From: Duodenibacillus sp.
Lineage (GTDB): Bacteria; Pseudomonadota; Gammaproteobacteria; Burkholderiales; Burkholderiaceae_F
NCBI GenBank assembly: GCA_017628205.1
Contig: JAGBZO010000020.1
Coordinates: forward strand, 89,935 to 153,934
Direction of reading: 5' to 3'
Length of the DNA stretch: 64,000 nucleotides
Shown: positions 43,764-53,922 of the stretch, piece after piece
Position numbering within the stretch: position 1 is the stretch's first letter
Layout of the letters: every line of letters begins with the position of its first letter
Program-made: the position numbers and the translations under genes
Notes under the pieces: generated by a model
Database searches by the model: none
What the model was told of the DNA's origin: nothing
What the model saw: the letters and a program-made list of their open reading frames with translations, nothing else

Positions 43764-46091
43764 ATGACGGATCAAAAGACACAGGCCGCGTTGCGTATTG
43801 CAAACCGTATTGCCGGTTTGATCGGCGCCCAATGCAAGCAGGTGGTGGCGGCCATCGATTTGTTGGATCAAGGCGCTACCGTGCCTTTCATTGCCCGTTA
43901 TCGTAAAGAAGTGACTGGCGGGCTCGACGACACGCAATTGCGTGACCTGCAAGAGAGCTTGATTTACGGACGTGAACTTGAGGAGCGCCGTCAGACGATT
44001 CTCGAATCGATTCAAACGCAAGGGAAACTGACGGACGAGCTGAAAAACGATATTCAAGCGGCTGAAACGAAACAGCGTTTGGAAGATCTGTATTTGCCGT
44101 TCAAGCCCAAACGTCGTACTCGAGCGCAAATAGCCAAAGAGGCCGGACTCGAGCCGCTTGCGCAAGCGCTGTTCGATGATCCGATGCTGGAACCGGAGCG
44201 TTGCGCCGTCGGTTACGTAAATGAAGCGCGCGGCGTCAAAGACGTTAAAGGGGCATTGGACGGGGCTCGCGATATTTTGGCCGAGCGCTTTGCCGAGAGC
44301 GCCGATCTTTTGACTGATTTGAGAGAGTATTTGTACGAGAGCGGATACTTGGTGGCGAAAGTGGTTCCGGAAAAAGAAAAGGATCCGGAAGCCGCAAAAT
44401 ACAAAGACTACTTCGACTACAGGGAGTCGCTCGATCTTGTTCCGTCGCATCGTGCGTTGGCCGTGTTTCGCGGGCGACAGGAAGGGGTGTTGACTGTCAC
44501 GGTGCAGTTGTCCGAGGAGCAGGAGTCGCTCCCGGTACATCCCTGCCAAGAGCGCATAGCCGCTTTTTGGAATTGCCGACCGTTGGGGCGCCCCGCGGAT
44601 GCCTGGTTGGCCGGTGTTGTTCGTTGGACATGGCGCGTTAAATGCATGACGCCATTGGAAACCGAGCTGTTTTCGCGCGTGCGAGACAGAGCGCAGGACG
44701 AAGCCATCGGCGTATTCGGAACCAACCTGAAGGATTTGCTGTTGGCTGCTCCCGCCGGCCGAAAAGGCGTGATGGGGCTCGATCCCGGCATTCGAACGGG
44801 GGTGAAGGTCGCAGTGATTTCCGATACGGGAGCGGTACAGGAAACGGGCGTTGTCTTCCCGCACGAACCGCGTCGGGAATGGGATAAGTCCATCGCCACG
44901 TTGGCCGCCTGGATTCGAAAGCACGGCACGAAATTGATCGCTATCGGCAACGGTACGGCTAGTCGTGAAACCGATCGGTTGGTGGGCGACATGATGCGTT
45001 GTCATCCGGAGCTCGGCGTGATGAAAGTCGTCGTCAGCGAAGCGGGAGCCTCGGTCTATTCCGCCTCGGCTACCGCGGCGGCGGAGTTGCCCGCATTGGA
45101 TGTCAGCTACCGCGGCGCCGTTTCCATCGCACGCCGTTTGCAGGATCCGTTGGCCGAGTTGGTCAAAATCGACCCGAAGGCCATTGGCGTCGGACAGTAC
45201 CAACACGATGTCAATCAGATGGATTTGGCCCGCAAACTCGATGCCGTCGTCGAAGACTGTGTCAATGCCGTCGGCGTCGATCTGAATACGGCTTCGCCGG
45301 CTTTGTTGGGACGTGTAGCCGGTTTAACGGAAACTCAGGCCAAAGCCATTGTTCGGTACCGGGATGAAAACGGAGCGTTCGGTAGTCGCAAAGACTTGTT
45401 GAAGGTGCCGCGCCTTGGGCCGAAAACTTTCGAACAAGCGGCCGGCTTTTTGCGTATTCCCCAGGGAGACAATCCGCTTGATGCGTCCGCCGTGCATCCG
45501 GAATCGTATTTCGTCGTCGAACGCATTGTCGAGAAGACGGGAAGGAGTATTCCCGAGTTAATCGGCAATCAAGCCGTTCTCTCTCGTTTGAATCCTGTTG
45601 ATTTAGCAGATGATAATGTTGGATTGCCGACAGTTCGTGATATTTTGAGCGAACTTGAGAAACCGGGGCGGGATCCTCGTCCCGAATTCAAGATGGCGAA
45701 GTTTGAAGAATCCGTTCAAGAAATTGCCGATTTGCGCGTCGGGATGCAACTGGAAGGTGTCGTCAGCAATGTGGCCGCTTTCGGCGCGTTCGTCGATATC
45801 GGCGTTCATCAAGACGGTTTGGTTCATGTATCCGAACTGGCGGATCGTTTTGTTCGAGATCCTCGAGAAGTTGTCAAGGTGGGCGACATCGTTCGTGTGC
45901 GTGTTGTGGAGGTTGACGTGGCTCGCAAACGCGTCGGCTTGTCGATGCGAAGCGAAGGCTCGAATCGTTCGACGGAGGCAGGTCAAAAGCGAGCCCGCGG
46001 TTTCAAGCCTGTTGCGTCGCGCGTCGCAGGAGCCGGTGCGATGGCCGATGCCTTGGTCGGAGCGCTCCAGAAAGGTCGCAGGGCGTTTTGA
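43764..46091 (+). CDS. tex: Tex-family RNA-binding transcription accessory protein
   Basis: 775 residues with the Tex domain order: N-terminal helical part ([23 protein letters not shown]), YqgF/RNase H-like domain ([17 protein letters not shown] from about residue 335), double helix-hairpin-helix ([17 protein letters not shown] to [17 protein letters not shown]), and a C-terminal S1 domain ([20 protein letters not shown]). Preceded by AAGGA five bases before the ATG. Tex is broadly conserved and affects transcription and toxin expression in Bordetella. Confidence 0.95.
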   Translation: MTDQKTQAALRIANRIAGLIGAQCKQVVAAIDLLDQGATVPFIARYRKEVTGGLDDTQLRDLQESLIYGRELEERRQTILESIQTQGKLTDELKNDIQAAETKQRLEDLYLPFKPKRRTRAQIAKEAGLEPLAQALFDDPMLEPERCAVGYVNEARGVKDVKGALDGARDILAERFAESADLLTDLREYLYESGYLVAKVVPEKEKDPEAAKYKDYFDYRESLDLVPSHRALAVFRGRQEGVLTVTVQLSEEQESLPVHPCQERIAAFWNCRPLGRPADAWLAGVVRWTWRVKCMTPLETELFSRVRDRAQDEAIGVFGTNLKDLLLAAPAGRKGVMGLDPGIRTGVKVAVISDTGAVQETGVVFPHEPRREWDKSIATLAAWIRKHGTKLIAIGNGTASRETDRLVGDMMRCHPELGVMKVVVSEAGASVYSASATAAAELPALDVSYRGAVSIARRLQDPLAELVKIDPKAIGVGQYQHDVNQMDLARKLDAVVEDCVNAVGVDLNTASPALLGRVAGLTETQAKAIVRYRDENGAFGSRKDLLKVPRLGPKTFEQAAGFLRIPQGDNPLDASAVHPESYFVVERIVEKTGRSIPELIGNQAVLSRLNPVDLADDNVGLPTVRDILSELEKPGRDPRPEFKMAKFEESVQEIADLRVGMQLEGVVSNVAAFGAFVDIGVHQDGLVHVSELADRFVRDPREVVKVGDIVRVRVVEVDVARKRVGLSMRSEGSNRSTEAGQKRARGFKPVASRVAGAGAMADALVGALQKGRRAF

Positions 46092-46225
46092 GTTCCTTGA
46101 TCGTTAATGTACGCAAACGACGTTGTTTTGATACAAACGAACGTAAATTTTCTAAGGTGGATTGCCTATTTGCGCAAGAATCGAGGTAAATTGTTCGAAT
46201 TGACAGTTCTTTCAGGAGAAAAAGA

Positions 46226-47494
46226 ATGGACATTAAGTCTTTGCCCCCTATTCAGGCCCATGTTCAGGCTGCGGCCGACGTTTTGAACGCCAATCCGATC
46301 GTTCAAGAGTGCTTGCAGGCTCTCAAGCGCGACGAAAAAGTGACGCTTGCCGATCAGATCGCCATTACTGAAATTGAGGCCCCTCCTTTCCATGAAGAGG
46401 TTCGCGGCAAGGATTTGATGCGTCGTTTCCAGGAATTGGGATTGACGGACGTCACGATGGATCCAGAAGGCAATGTCATTGCCGTTCGTCCCGGCGTTGG
46501 TAACGGTCCCCGCTTGGTCTTGGCTGCACATCAGGATACGGTCTTCCCTGCCGGTACGGACGTCAAGGTTCGTGAAATCGACGGCGTATACCATGCTCCC
46601 GGCATCAGTGACGACGCTCGCGGCCTCGCTGTTTTGTTGCAGGTCTTGCGTACCATGCAGGAATACAAGATCGAAACCGTGGGCGATTTGTGCTTCGTTG
46701 CCACCGTTGGTGAAGAAGGTAACGGTGATCTGCGCGGTTCCAAGTATCTGTTCCACAAGTCCGGCATGAAGATTGACGGTTTCATTTCCGTCGACGGCGT
46801 CAATATCGGTCGTTTGTTGTTTGCCGCAACCGGTTCCAAGCGCTATCGCGTTCACTTTGACGGTCCCGGCGGCCATTCTTGGAAGGCCTACGGCAATCCG
46901 TCCGCCATTCACGCCATGAGCCGCGTTGTTGCCAAGATCGGCGACGTCGTTCCCCCGGCCGAACCGCGTACGACGTTTACCATCGGTACCGTTGTTGGCG
47001 GCACGACCGTCAACTCGATCGCCAGCCACTGCGAAATGGAACTCGACATGCGCAGCGGCGGCGCCAAGGAACTCGAACTGCTCGAAGCGATGATCCTTCC
47101 TCTGATCGAAGCCGGTTGCAAGGAAGAAAACGAACGTTGGGGCGCTACGGGTGACAATATGGTTCAGGTTCGTCTCGAACCCATCGGTCATCGTCCGGGC
47201 GGTCAGCAGGATCACGGCGTCAGCGTATTGCAGGCTGCCCGCGCAGCCATGGGTGTTTGCGGTATCGAGCTCAAGAGCTACGATATGGCCTCCACCGACC
47301 ACAATATCGCCATCAACTGCGGCGTTCCCGCGACGACGATCGGCGGTGGTGGTGCCGAAGGTAACAACCACAACGTGAAGGAATGGTACGATCCTAAGGA
47401 CGGCTACCTGGGTTGTCAGTTGGCATTCTTCTCGGCCTTGTCTCTCTTGGGCATGAAGGATGTGACGGAACCGTTGCTCGTTAAGCGTGACTAA
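46226..47494 (+). CDS. M20-family metallopeptidase
   Basis: 422-residue cytoplasmic zinc peptidase/amidase of the peptidase T/CPG2-like M20 group. Zinc ligands and catalytic residues: the His and Asp in LVLAAHQDTVF, the Asp in GISDDARGLAVLL, the Glu-Glu in TVGEEGNGD, and a late His in GGGAEGNNHNVKEW. A dimerisation insert lies between. A strong AGGAG ribosome site and codon choice typical of abundant proteins suggest high expression. Probably hydrolyses di- or tripeptides. Confidence 0.87.
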   Translation: MDIKSLPPIQAHVQAAADVLNANPIVQECLQALKRDEKVTLADQIAITEIEAPPFHEEVRGKDLMRRFQELGLTDVTMDPEGNVIAVRPGVGNGPRLVLAAHQDTVFPAGTDVKVREIDGVYHAPGISDDARGLAVLLQVLRTMQEYKIETVGDLCFVATVGEEGNGDLRGSKYLFHKSGMKIDGFISVDGVNIGRLLFAATGSKRYRVHFDGPGGHSWKAYGNPSAIHAMSRVVAKIGDVVPPAEPRTTFTIGTVVGGTTVNSIASHCEMELDMRSGGAKELELLEAMILPLIEAGCKEENERWGATGDNMVQVRLEPIGHRPGGQQDHGVSVLQAARAAMGVCGIELKSYDMASTDHNIAINCGVPATTIGGGGAEGNNHNVKEWYDPKDGYLGCQLAFFSALSLLGMKDVTEPLLVKRD

Positions 47495-47517
47495 TCGGAA
47501 TTATTCCTGATGGAACC

Positions 47518-47555
47518 GACGCCCTCGACGCTTGTGTGATCGAGGGCGTTTTGTT
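47518..47555 (+). terminator. Terminator after M20 peptidase
   Basis: Arms ACGCCCTCGA / TCGAGGGCGT around an 11-base loop, followed by TTTTGTTT. Confidence 0.87.
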
Positions 47556-47723
47556 TGTCGGCTGTTTGATAATAAAAAAGAGTAAAAACAATCGGTTAAA
47601 TGAGAGGAGCTGTTGCCAATCAAGACGAAAATGGGCGAAAATACGCACTCTCAAAAATTAAAGCCGCAATGACGGCTGGTTCTCGTTCGATTTTTTTGTT
47701 ATCCCCGACCTTGGGGTTTGAGC

Positions 47724-49322
47724 ATGTCTAAGCAAGCTATTTTGAAAGAGGTAAAGCGTCGTCGTACCTTTGCCATTATTTCTCACCCTGACGCGGGTAA
47801 AACGACCTTGACCGAAAAGTTGCTGTTGTTCGGCGGCGCCATTCAGATGGCCGGGGCCGTCAAGGGTCGCAAGGCGGCTCGTCACGCAACCAGTGACTGG
47901 ATGGAAGTGGAAAAGCAGCGCGGCATTTCGGTAACGAGTTCCGTGATGCAGTTCGAGTACCAGGATCACATCATCAACTTGTTGGACACGCCCGGGCACG
48001 AAGACTTTTCGGAAGACACGTATCGCGTTTTGACGGCCGTCGATGCCGCCGTGATGGTTATCGATGCCGCAAAGGGTGTCGAAACGCAAACGATCAAGTT
48101 GTTGAACGTTTGCCGCATGCGCAATACGCCGATCATCACCTTTATCAACAAGTTGGACCGCGAAGTGCGTGATCCGCTCGAACTGTTGGGTGAAATTGAA
48201 GACGTCCTCAAGTTGCAGTGCGTGCCGATTACGTGGCCTATCGGCATGGGCAAGACGTTCCGTGGCGTTTACTCCATGCTTAACAATCGATTGAATCGCT
48301 TCGCCCCCGGCGGCGCTCGCGTGACCGACGATGCCGAGGTGATCGAGGGATTGGACAATCCTCGCTTGGACGAACTGTTCCCGTTGGAAATGGATGGCGT
48401 TCGTGAAGCTATCGAGTTGGTTCAAGGCGCAACCGAACCGTTTGATTTGGAAAAGTTTTTGGCCGGCCAGCAAAGTCCGGTGTTCTTCGGTTCCGGTGTG
48501 AACAATTTTGGCGTTCAGGATGTTTTGCAGGCATTGGTTGACTGGGCTCCCACGCCTCAGCCTCGCGATGCCGGCGTGCGTGCAGTCGCTCCGACCGAAG
48601 AGCCTTTTACCGGCTTCGTATTCAAGATTCAGGCCAATATGGATCCGCGTCATCGCGACCGCATTGCTTTCTTCCGCGTCTGCTCCGGTTGCTACGAGCC
48701 CGGGATGAAGGTGCGTCATTTGCGCGAAGGTCGCGAAATGAAAATTGCCAATGCGCTGACCTTTATGGCCAATGAGCGCGTGCAAATGCAGGAAGCGTAC
48801 GCAGGCGACATCATCGGTATTTACAACCACGGCCAATTGCATATCGGCGATACGCTGACGGAAGGCGAAACGCTCGGTTTTACGGGGATTCCGTTCTTTG
48901 CGCCGGAATTGTTCCGTTCGGCACGTGCTCGTGATCCTCTTAAGAGCAAGCAGTTGCATCAAGGCCTTAAGGAGCTCGGTGAAGAAGGCGCCATTCAGGT
49001 GTTTGAAGGAGAGTTCGGCAATTTGATGTTGGGCGCCGTCGGTCAGTTGCAATTCGAAATCGTGGCGCAACGTTTGTCGACCGAATACAAGGTGGATGCG
49101 ATCTATGAGGCGACCGACGTATCGACCGCCCGTTGGTTGGTGTTCCCCGACGAGCAGACCAAGAAGGATTTCTGTAATGAACAAGCCAATCGTTTGGCTC
49201 GAGATTGCGAAGGCAACTTGTGCTATATGGCGACTTCCATCTACAACCTACAAACGACGATGCGTCACTGGCCCAAGGTTCAGTTCTTGACGACGCGCGA
49301 GCAGGGGCAGAAGTTCGAATAA
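47724..49322 (+). CDS. prfC: Peptide chain release factor 3
   Basis: GTPase that recycles RF1/RF2 from the ribosome. About 532 residues with G1 [14 protein letters not shown], switch and RGIS motif [13 protein letters not shown]3 [14 protein letters not shown] and G4 FINKLDRE, then EF-Tu-like domain 2 and a C-terminal RF3 domain. The ATG at 47724 ([10 protein letters not shown]) is preferred over the in-frame TTG two codons earlier. Followed by a terminator that abuts the next gene. Confidence 0.95.
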   Translation: MSKQAILKEVKRRRTFAIISHPDAGKTTLTEKLLLFGGAIQMAGAVKGRKAARHATSDWMEVEKQRGISVTSSVMQFEYQDHIINLLDTPGHEDFSEDTYRVLTAVDAAVMVIDAAKGVETQTIKLLNVCRMRNTPIITFINKLDREVRDPLELLGEIEDVLKLQCVPITWPIGMGKTFRGVYSMLNNRLNRFAPGGARVTDDAEVIEGLDNPRLDELFPLEMDGVREAIELVQGATEPFDLEKFLAGQQSPVFFGSGVNNFGVQDVLQALVDWAPTPQPRDAGVRAVAPTEEPFTGFVFKIQANMDPRHRDRIAFFRVCSGCYEPGMKVRHLREGREMKIANALTFMANERVQMQEAYAGDIIGIYNHGQLHIGDTLTEGETLGFTGIPFFAPELFRSARARDPLKSKQLHQGLKELGEEGAIQVFEGEFGNLMLGAVGQLQFEIVAQRLSTEYKVDAIYEATDVSTARWLVFPDEQTKKDFCNEQANRLARDCEGNLCYMATSIYNLQTTMRHWPKVQFLTTREQGQKFE

Positions 49323-49329
49323 TTGCATT

Positions 49330-49361
49330 CGTCAGCTCGGAAACGGGCTGACGATTTTTTT
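49330..49361 (+). terminator. Terminator after prfC, touching the gph start
   Basis: Arms CGTCAGCTCG / CGGGCTGACG (one wobble) with a 4-base loop, followed by a T-run whose end lies four bases before the gph ATG. It therefore separates prfC from gph or throttles read-through. Confidence 0.85.
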
Positions 49362-49364
49362 ATC

Positions 49365-50042
49365 ATGAAGACGACGGCGATTTTATTTGATTTGGACGGC
49401 ACGCTGATCGACGCCTTGCCCGATCTGGTCGAAGGGGTCAACGCATTGATGCGTCGGTACGAGTTGGCCGAGCTTAGCCGAGAGCAGATCTCGGAATTTA
49501 TAGGTAAAGGAGCGAGACACTTGATCGAGCGCGCGTTTGAGGCCCGAAAGAAGATCCTGAGCGAAGAAGAGCTCGATGCTATGGTTGAGGAATATGTAGC
49601 CGTCATGTTGGCCAACGACGGCGCGCATACGCGTGTTTTCGACGGTGTACCGGAGGCAATCGAACACCTCAGGGCTCGGGGGATTCGGGTTGCGTTGGTA
49701 ACCAACAAGGTGCGTGTCATGACCGAGCGCGTGATCGAGCGTCTAGGATGTGCCGAGTGGTTTGATGCGGTGGTTTGCGGTGATGACACGACTTGCCCGA
49801 AGCCGGCGCCGGACATGTTGCATTTGGCTTGCCGCAAGTTGGGGGTCGAGGCGTCCGAGTCCGTCATGGTCGGCGACTCGAGAAACGACGCTTTGGCCGC
49901 TCGGGCGGCCGGGATGCGGGTGTATTTGGTGAATACGGGCTACAACGAAGGAGAGCCCATCGATCGTTGGGCTCGGGCACAGGGCTTTTCGACACCATTC
50001 GACTCGATTTACACCCTTGTGACGGAGTCGGTGGCGCCGTAA
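49365..50042 (+). CDS. gph: Phosphoglycolate phosphatase (HAD family)
   Basis: About 225-residue HAD phosphatase with motif I DLDGTLIDALPDLV, motif II in VALVTNKV, Lys in KPAPDMLHLA and motif IV VMVGDSRNDALAARAAG. Overall it resembles Gph, which removes 2-phosphoglycolate formed during DNA repair. The ATG at 49365 has no ribosome site because the prfC terminator occupies the region just upstream; translation may be inefficient or start from an in-frame upstream TTG at 49323, which seems less likely. Other HAD substrates are possible. Confidence 0.83.
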   Translation: MKTTAILFDLDGTLIDALPDLVEGVNALMRRYELAELSREQISEFIGKGARHLIERAFEARKKILSEEELDAMVEEYVAVMLANDGAHTRVFDGVPEAIEHLRARGIRVALVTNKVRVMTERVIERLGCAEWFDAVVCGDDTTCPKPAPDMLHLACRKLGVEASESVMVGDSRNDALAARAAGMRVYLVNTGYNEGEPIDRWARAQGFSTPFDSIYTLVTESVAP

Positions 50043-50049
50043 TGCGCGC

Positions 50050-50083
50050 GGAGGTATCGGCGGGGATTGCCTCCGATACCTCC
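50050..50083. repeat. Inverted repeat between gph and hydF
   Basis: Eleven-base arms GGAGGTATCGG / CCGATACCTCC separated by 12 bases in the 50-base gap between two convergent genes. No T-run, so it is a weak terminator at best. Confidence 0.55.
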
Positions 50084-50093
50084 AACGATTGGG

Positions 50094-51380
50094 TCAACTT
50101 TTGGCGCCGTGGAGCTTTTCGAGTTTGGCGTAGGCTTCTCGGTAGGCCGCCAGTGCTTCGGGGTGCAGTTGCAACGCTCTCGGCAACACGCCTTGCAGGT
50201 AACTGATGGCGACGCCGTAGTTCGTCATGGGAATGTTTTGTTCCACGGCCTGCATGACGCGAGAAATCATGTGACGGCGAGTGACAACGCAACCGCCGCA
50301 TTGGATGATCATTTTGTAGGCGCTCAGGTCGGACGGGAAGTCTTTGCCGACCACAACGTCGATATCGAGTTCGCCGCCGACGACTTTTGCCAACCAACGC
50401 GGAATCTTTTTGCGACCGATGTCGTCCGGCTGCGGATGGTGCGAACAGGTTTCGCAAATCATCACTTTGTCGCCTGGCTTCAAGAAGGCCAGCATGGCGG
50501 CGCCTCGAGCCATTTCGGTTAAGTCGGACTTGCTGTAAGCCATTTGAATGGAGAACGTTGTGACGGGGATGTCCTGAGGCGTCTGCGCACACACGTTCAT
50601 GACGGCCTGACTGTCCGTTACCACGAATTTCACGGGCGTTTTTTCATTGGCCAACGTTTCGGCAACGCGATTTTCCTTGGCCACGATGCATTTGGCGTCA
50701 TTGTCCAGAATTTCTCGAATGGCTTGAACCTGAGGAAGGATCAGACGACCTTTGGGGGCGCCGGTATCGATCGGAGTGACGAGCAACACGGTATCGCCGG
50801 GGCTGACGAGATTGCCCATCAGAGGGCGATCGGGGTCGGTTTTTGTTTGTGCGACGGAGACGATGGCGGCGCGAAGTTCGTCCATGCCGCGACGGGCTGC
50901 CGCCGCCGTAATAACGACGGGGCAATCATAATGAGAGAGGCTCTCGATCAGTTCAGGCGAGGGCATTGCCACGTCCGACTTGTTCAGGACCGTCACACAC
51001 GGGATATTGTGTTTTTTCACATAGTCCAACAGCTGAATTTCGTATTCGGTCAATCCGCCGCAATCGCATACGATCAATGCGATATCCATCCAACCCAAGA
51101 CGGAAATAGAGCGCGCCGTACGCATGGCCCCGAGTTCTCCGACGTCATCGATGCCGGCCGTATCGATGAATACGACAGGCCCCAAAGGGGCGAATTCACA
51201 CGCTTTTTCAACCGGGTCTGTCGTCGTGCCCGCGACATCGCTGACAATGGAAATTTGTTGGTTCGTCAATGCGTTGACCAGCGAGGATTTGCCTGCATTG
51301 CGACGGCCAAACAAACCGATATGAAGACGCAACCCTTTCGGGGTTTCGATACGGGACGGGGTAGTCAAAGGAGAAGCCAT
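50094..51380 (-). CDS. hydF: [FeFe]-hydrogenase H-cluster maturation GTPase HydF
   Basis: 428-residue scaffold/carrier that delivers the di-iron subcluster to HydA. The N-terminal GTPase has G1 GRRNAGKSS (residues 25-33), DTAGIDD and LNKSD. The C-terminal iron-sulfur domain has Cys312-x-His314, then 45 residues, then Gln360-Cys361-x2-Cys364. The family pattern is CxH...HCxxC, so the histidine before the last Cys pair is Gln here. HydE and HydG, the other maturases, are not in this window. A terminator separates hydF from the structural genes. Confidence 0.93.
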   Translation of the reverse strand: MASPLTTPSRIETPKGLRLHIGLFGRRNAGKSSLVNALTNQQISIVSDVAGTTTDPVEKACEFAPLGPVVFIDTAGIDDVGELGAMRTARSISVLGWMDIALIVCDCGGLTEYEIQLLDYVKKHNIPCVTVLNKSDVAMPSPELIESLSHYDCPVVITAAAARRGMDELRAAIVSVAQTKTDPDRPLMGNLVSPGDTVLLVTPIDTGAPKGRLILPQVQAIREILDNDAKCIVAKENRVAETLANEKTPVKFVVTDSQAVMNVCAQTPQDIPVTTFSIQMAYSKSDLTEMARGAAMLAFLKPGDKVMICETCSHHPQPDDIGRKKIPRWLAKVVGGELDIDVVVGKDFPSDLSAYKMIIQCGGCVVTRRHMISRVMQAVEQNIPMTNYGVAISYLQGVLPRALQLHPEALAAYREAYAKLEKLHGAKS

Positions 51381-51457
51381 GATACGAGCGGAATCAAAAT
51401 TACGGAGTGAAGGACATTTTAATCGGAAACACTGTCGGACAAAAAGCCTTCAGGAAT

Positions 51458-51496
51458 CAAAAAACGCCCGAGGGTAAAACCGACGGGCGTTTGTTT
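51458..51496. terminator. Terminator of the hydrogenase structural operon
   Basis: ACGCCCG / CGGGCGT arms with A- and T-runs on both sides. On the minus strand it follows the cytochrome b stop and precedes hydF, so hydF must have its own promoter or depend on read-through. Confidence 0.85.
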
Positions 51497-51519
51497 TTAG
51501 CTCTCAAGCAATCGAAAAA

Positions 51520-52188
51520 TTACTTTTCGATGTTGGTGCGAATAACATCCTTTTCGAGCCAAACGGGAGAGTGGTGTTCGGCAGAGTGGTAGGTGATGTC
51601 ACCAGCACCGAGGCGCCAGATGCCGAGGAAGTGAGGCATGGAGCACAGGGCGAGCGGGATGTGAGCGCAAACCACGAGAACGGTGATGAGCAAGGAGCCC
51701 CAGACATGCAAGTAGAACATGAACTGGAAGGCGCTCTTACCGAGAGCCGGAGCGAAGAGCCACAACAAGATGCCGGTGACAACCAACATAACGATGGCAG
51801 CCATGAACATCAAGTAAGAGAGCTTCTGACCGGCGTTGTAGCGACCCTGAGGAGCAACTTCAACGGGACCGAAGGGGATCTTGAAGAAGCGACGGGGATA
51901 GCCACCGAAGTTCTTGAACCAAGCGAAGGTGTTGGCATCCCAGGTCGTGCAAGCATGAATCATGAGAGCAAAACGATCGGGAGCGAATACCAAGTAGGCA
52001 AGCAAGTTGAAGGAGAACAGGATGCCGAGCACAATGTGCCAGAACATCAAGTTTTCGCCCGTTGCGTTGCTAACGTCGGTCAGGTAAACGACACCGCCGG
52101 TGAAAACCAAGGCGAACCACAGAATGGCGTTCACACCGTGGAATACCTTGTCGGCGGTATGGAAACGAAGGATACGTGCGTCAGACAT
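51520..52188 (-). CDS. Cytochrome b561-type hydrogenase membrane subunit
   Basis: 222-residue di-haem cytochrome b of the FdnI/formate dehydrogenase gamma type with four membrane helices (about residues 17-36, 50-68, 122-145 and 158-178). Candidate haem ligands are the His residues in FHGVNAILWF, MFWHIVLG, LHVWGS and CAHIPLAL. It probably takes electrons from the periplasmic hydrogenase to the quinone pool. An AGGA site lies in front of the ATG. Last of three structural genes, 15 bases after the small subunit. Confidence 0.88.
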   Translation of the reverse strand: MSDARILRFHTADKVFHGVNAILWFALVFTGGVVYLTDVSNATGENLMFWHIVLGILFSFNLLAYLVFAPDRFALMIHACTTWDANTFAWFKNFGGYPRRFFKIPFGPVEVAPQGRYNAGQKLSYLMFMAAIVMLVVTGILLWLFAPALGKSAFQFMFYLHVWGSLLITVLVVCAHIPLALCSMPHFLGIWRLGAGDITYHSAEHHSPVWLEKDVIRTNIEK

Positions 52189-52203
52189 TGTTTATTTCCT
52201 CCA

Positions 52204-52545
52204 TTAACCGTGGTGAGAGGCCAACTGCGTACGCTGGTAGTAGTGCGTATGCAACAAGCGATACATCGTCTTGTCCATCGGACCGGCCTTCATGTCGGCG
52301 TAGATGCGAGCGACAACCGGGTTCTGGTGGGAGCTGGTCAGGTTCATAGCCTGGCAAAGCTTGTCGTCCTTGTACAAGCCGGCCTGACGAGTGAGCAAAA
52401 CTTCATTACGGTTGGCGATGATTTCGTTAACGGCCCAACCGGTGGCGCCAGCGGCGACAGCGCAGAGGCCGACCACCTTGAAGAGACCGCGACGGCCGAG
52501 AATTACGCCAGCCGGGCGTTCAGTATATTCATAAGTACGAGACAT
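52204..52545 (-). CDS. hydB: [FeFe]-hydrogenase small subunit with Tat signal
   Basis: 113-residue protein. A twin-arginine signal (GRRGLFKVVG, Arg18-Arg19, then a hydrophobic AVAAGATGWAV stretch) precedes the Fe_hyd_SSU domain, seen in NPVVARIYADMKAGPMDKTMYRLLHTHYY. Small subunits of periplasmic [FeFe]-hydrogenases wrap the catalytic subunit and carry it out by the Tat route, since the large subunit has no signal. Spacing to the large subunit is 21 bases. Confidence 0.9.
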   Translation of the reverse strand: MSRTYEYTERPAGVILGRRGLFKVVGLCAVAAGATGWAVNEIIANRNEVLLTRQAGLYKDDKLCQAMNLTSSHQNPVVARIYADMKAGPMDKTMYRLLHTHYYQRTQLASHHG

Positions 52546-52566
52546 TATTCAGTCCTCTCGAAAGGC

Positions 52567-53922
52567 TTAGATCTTGGTGGACAACGGGAACAAGGGCTTG
52601 AGCCATGCGGCACCAACGTTGTGGACCGGCTGGCCGCCACCGTTTACGCAACCGCCCGGGCAGTTCATCACTTCGATGAAGTGCCAACGGCCAGGATTGC
52701 TACGAACTTCGTCGAGAACCTTGTTCAAAGCCTGATTTGCACCGTTCACAACGCAAACCTTCAAATCGAAGGGCTTGTCGAGGCCGGGCAAGGGCAGCGG
52801 AATCGTAGCTTCAACAACGGAGTTGTCATAGCCGCGAACCGGGATGATGTCTGCCTTCTCGAGTTCCTTACCAACGAGAACGCGATAAGCCGTACGCAAA
52901 GCGGCTTCCATAACGCCACCGGAAGCACCGAAGATGGTGGCAGTGCCGGTGTAAACGTCGAGGTCCTTACGTTCACGGGTCTTGGGCAACTTGGTGGGGT
53001 CGATACCCTTGCGACGGAACAGTTCGGCGAGATCGCGAACGGTCAAAACGCAGTCGATATCGGGGTAGCTGGCGGAATCGGCCGGAATCTTACCGGTAGC
53101 TACGGCGTATTCGTGAGCCTGAGTGAATTCCGGACGGCTGGCTTCGAGGAGCTTGGCCGTGCAGGGCATAACGCCAACAACCTTAACCTTGCGAGGATCG
53201 CACTTGTAGAGGAATTCGGCGGCCCAGGTCTTGGCGAGAGCGCCACCCATCTGCATCGGGGACTTGGCCGTGGACAAGTGCGGGATCATGTCTGCGTGGA
53301 AGGTTTCGCAGTTGCGAATCCAAGCCGGGCAGCAAGAGGTGAAGTGGGGCAAGGGATGGTGAGCAGCCTTTTCCAGTTCGGGACCGCGCTGACCCAGTAC
53401 CCAGTACTGAACCTTGCGAACGAATTCCGTACCTTCTTCCATGATCGTCTGGTCAGCGGAGCTATTGACGTCGTAGGTCTTGAAGCCGCACTTTTCCAAA
53501 GCGCCCATGAGCTGATCGGTGGACAAAGAGCCGATGTCGGCACCGAATTCTTCAGCGATGGCAACACGAACGGCGGGAGCCGGGTGGGCAACAACGATGT
53601 TGTTGGGATCGGCCAACATGGCTTCGACTTCGCTGACGAAGGACATCTGTTCGACGGCGTTGAACGGGCAGGCGATCAAGCACTGACCGCAAGACAAGCA
53701 CTTCTGATCGTCGATGCGATGCTTGGCGCCGATACCGCCGATAATGGCATTGCTCGGGCAAACCTTGCTGCAGGTGTCGCAACCTTCGCACAAAGATTCG
53801 TTGATTTTGATGATACCGCGCAATTCGCCTTTGCGCAGATTACCGACAAAATCCGGACCGTTTTCGCCGCGAGCACCGGCCGGCGGGTTAAACGTCTTGA
53901 TTTTGATAGTCTTTCCAGTCAT
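52567..53922 (-). CDS. hydA: [FeFe]-hydrogenase catalytic subunit
   Basis: 451-residue catalytic subunit. N-terminal two [4Fe-4S] ferredoxin motifs: Cys45-x2-Cys48-x2-Cys51-x3-Cys55 and Cys75-x2-Cys78-x2-Cys81-x3-Cys85. H-cluster motifs follow: L1 TSCCPAW, L2 MPCTAKLLEA, L3 EVMNCPGGCVNGGGQP. All H-cluster cysteines are present. The compact domain order with a separate Tat small subunit matches periplasmic Desulfovibrio-type enzymes (group A1/A-like). With the cytochrome b subunit this looks like a membrane-attached H2-oxidising enzyme. GGAG lies ten bases before the ATG. Confidence 0.96.
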   Translation of the reverse strand: MTGKTIKIKTFNPPAGARGENGPDFVGNLRKGELRGIIKINESLCEGCDTCSKVCPSNAIIGGIGAKHRIDDQKCLSCGQCLIACPFNAVEQMSFVSEVEAMLADPNNIVVAHPAPAVRVAIAEEFGADIGSLSTDQLMGALEKCGFKTYDVNSSADQTIMEEGTEFVRKVQYWVLGQRGPELEKAAHHPLPHFTSCCPAWIRNCETFHADMIPHLSTAKSPMQMGGALAKTWAAEFLYKCDPRKVKVVGVMPCTAKLLEASRPEFTQAHEYAVATGKIPADSASYPDIDCVLTVRDLAELFRRKGIDPTKLPKTRERKDLDVYTGTATIFGASGGVMEAALRTAYRVLVGKELEKADIIPVRGYDNSVVEATIPLPLPGLDKPFDLKVCVVNGANQALNKVLDEVRSNPGRWHFIEVMNCPGGCVNGGGQPVHNVGAAWLKPLFPLSTKI

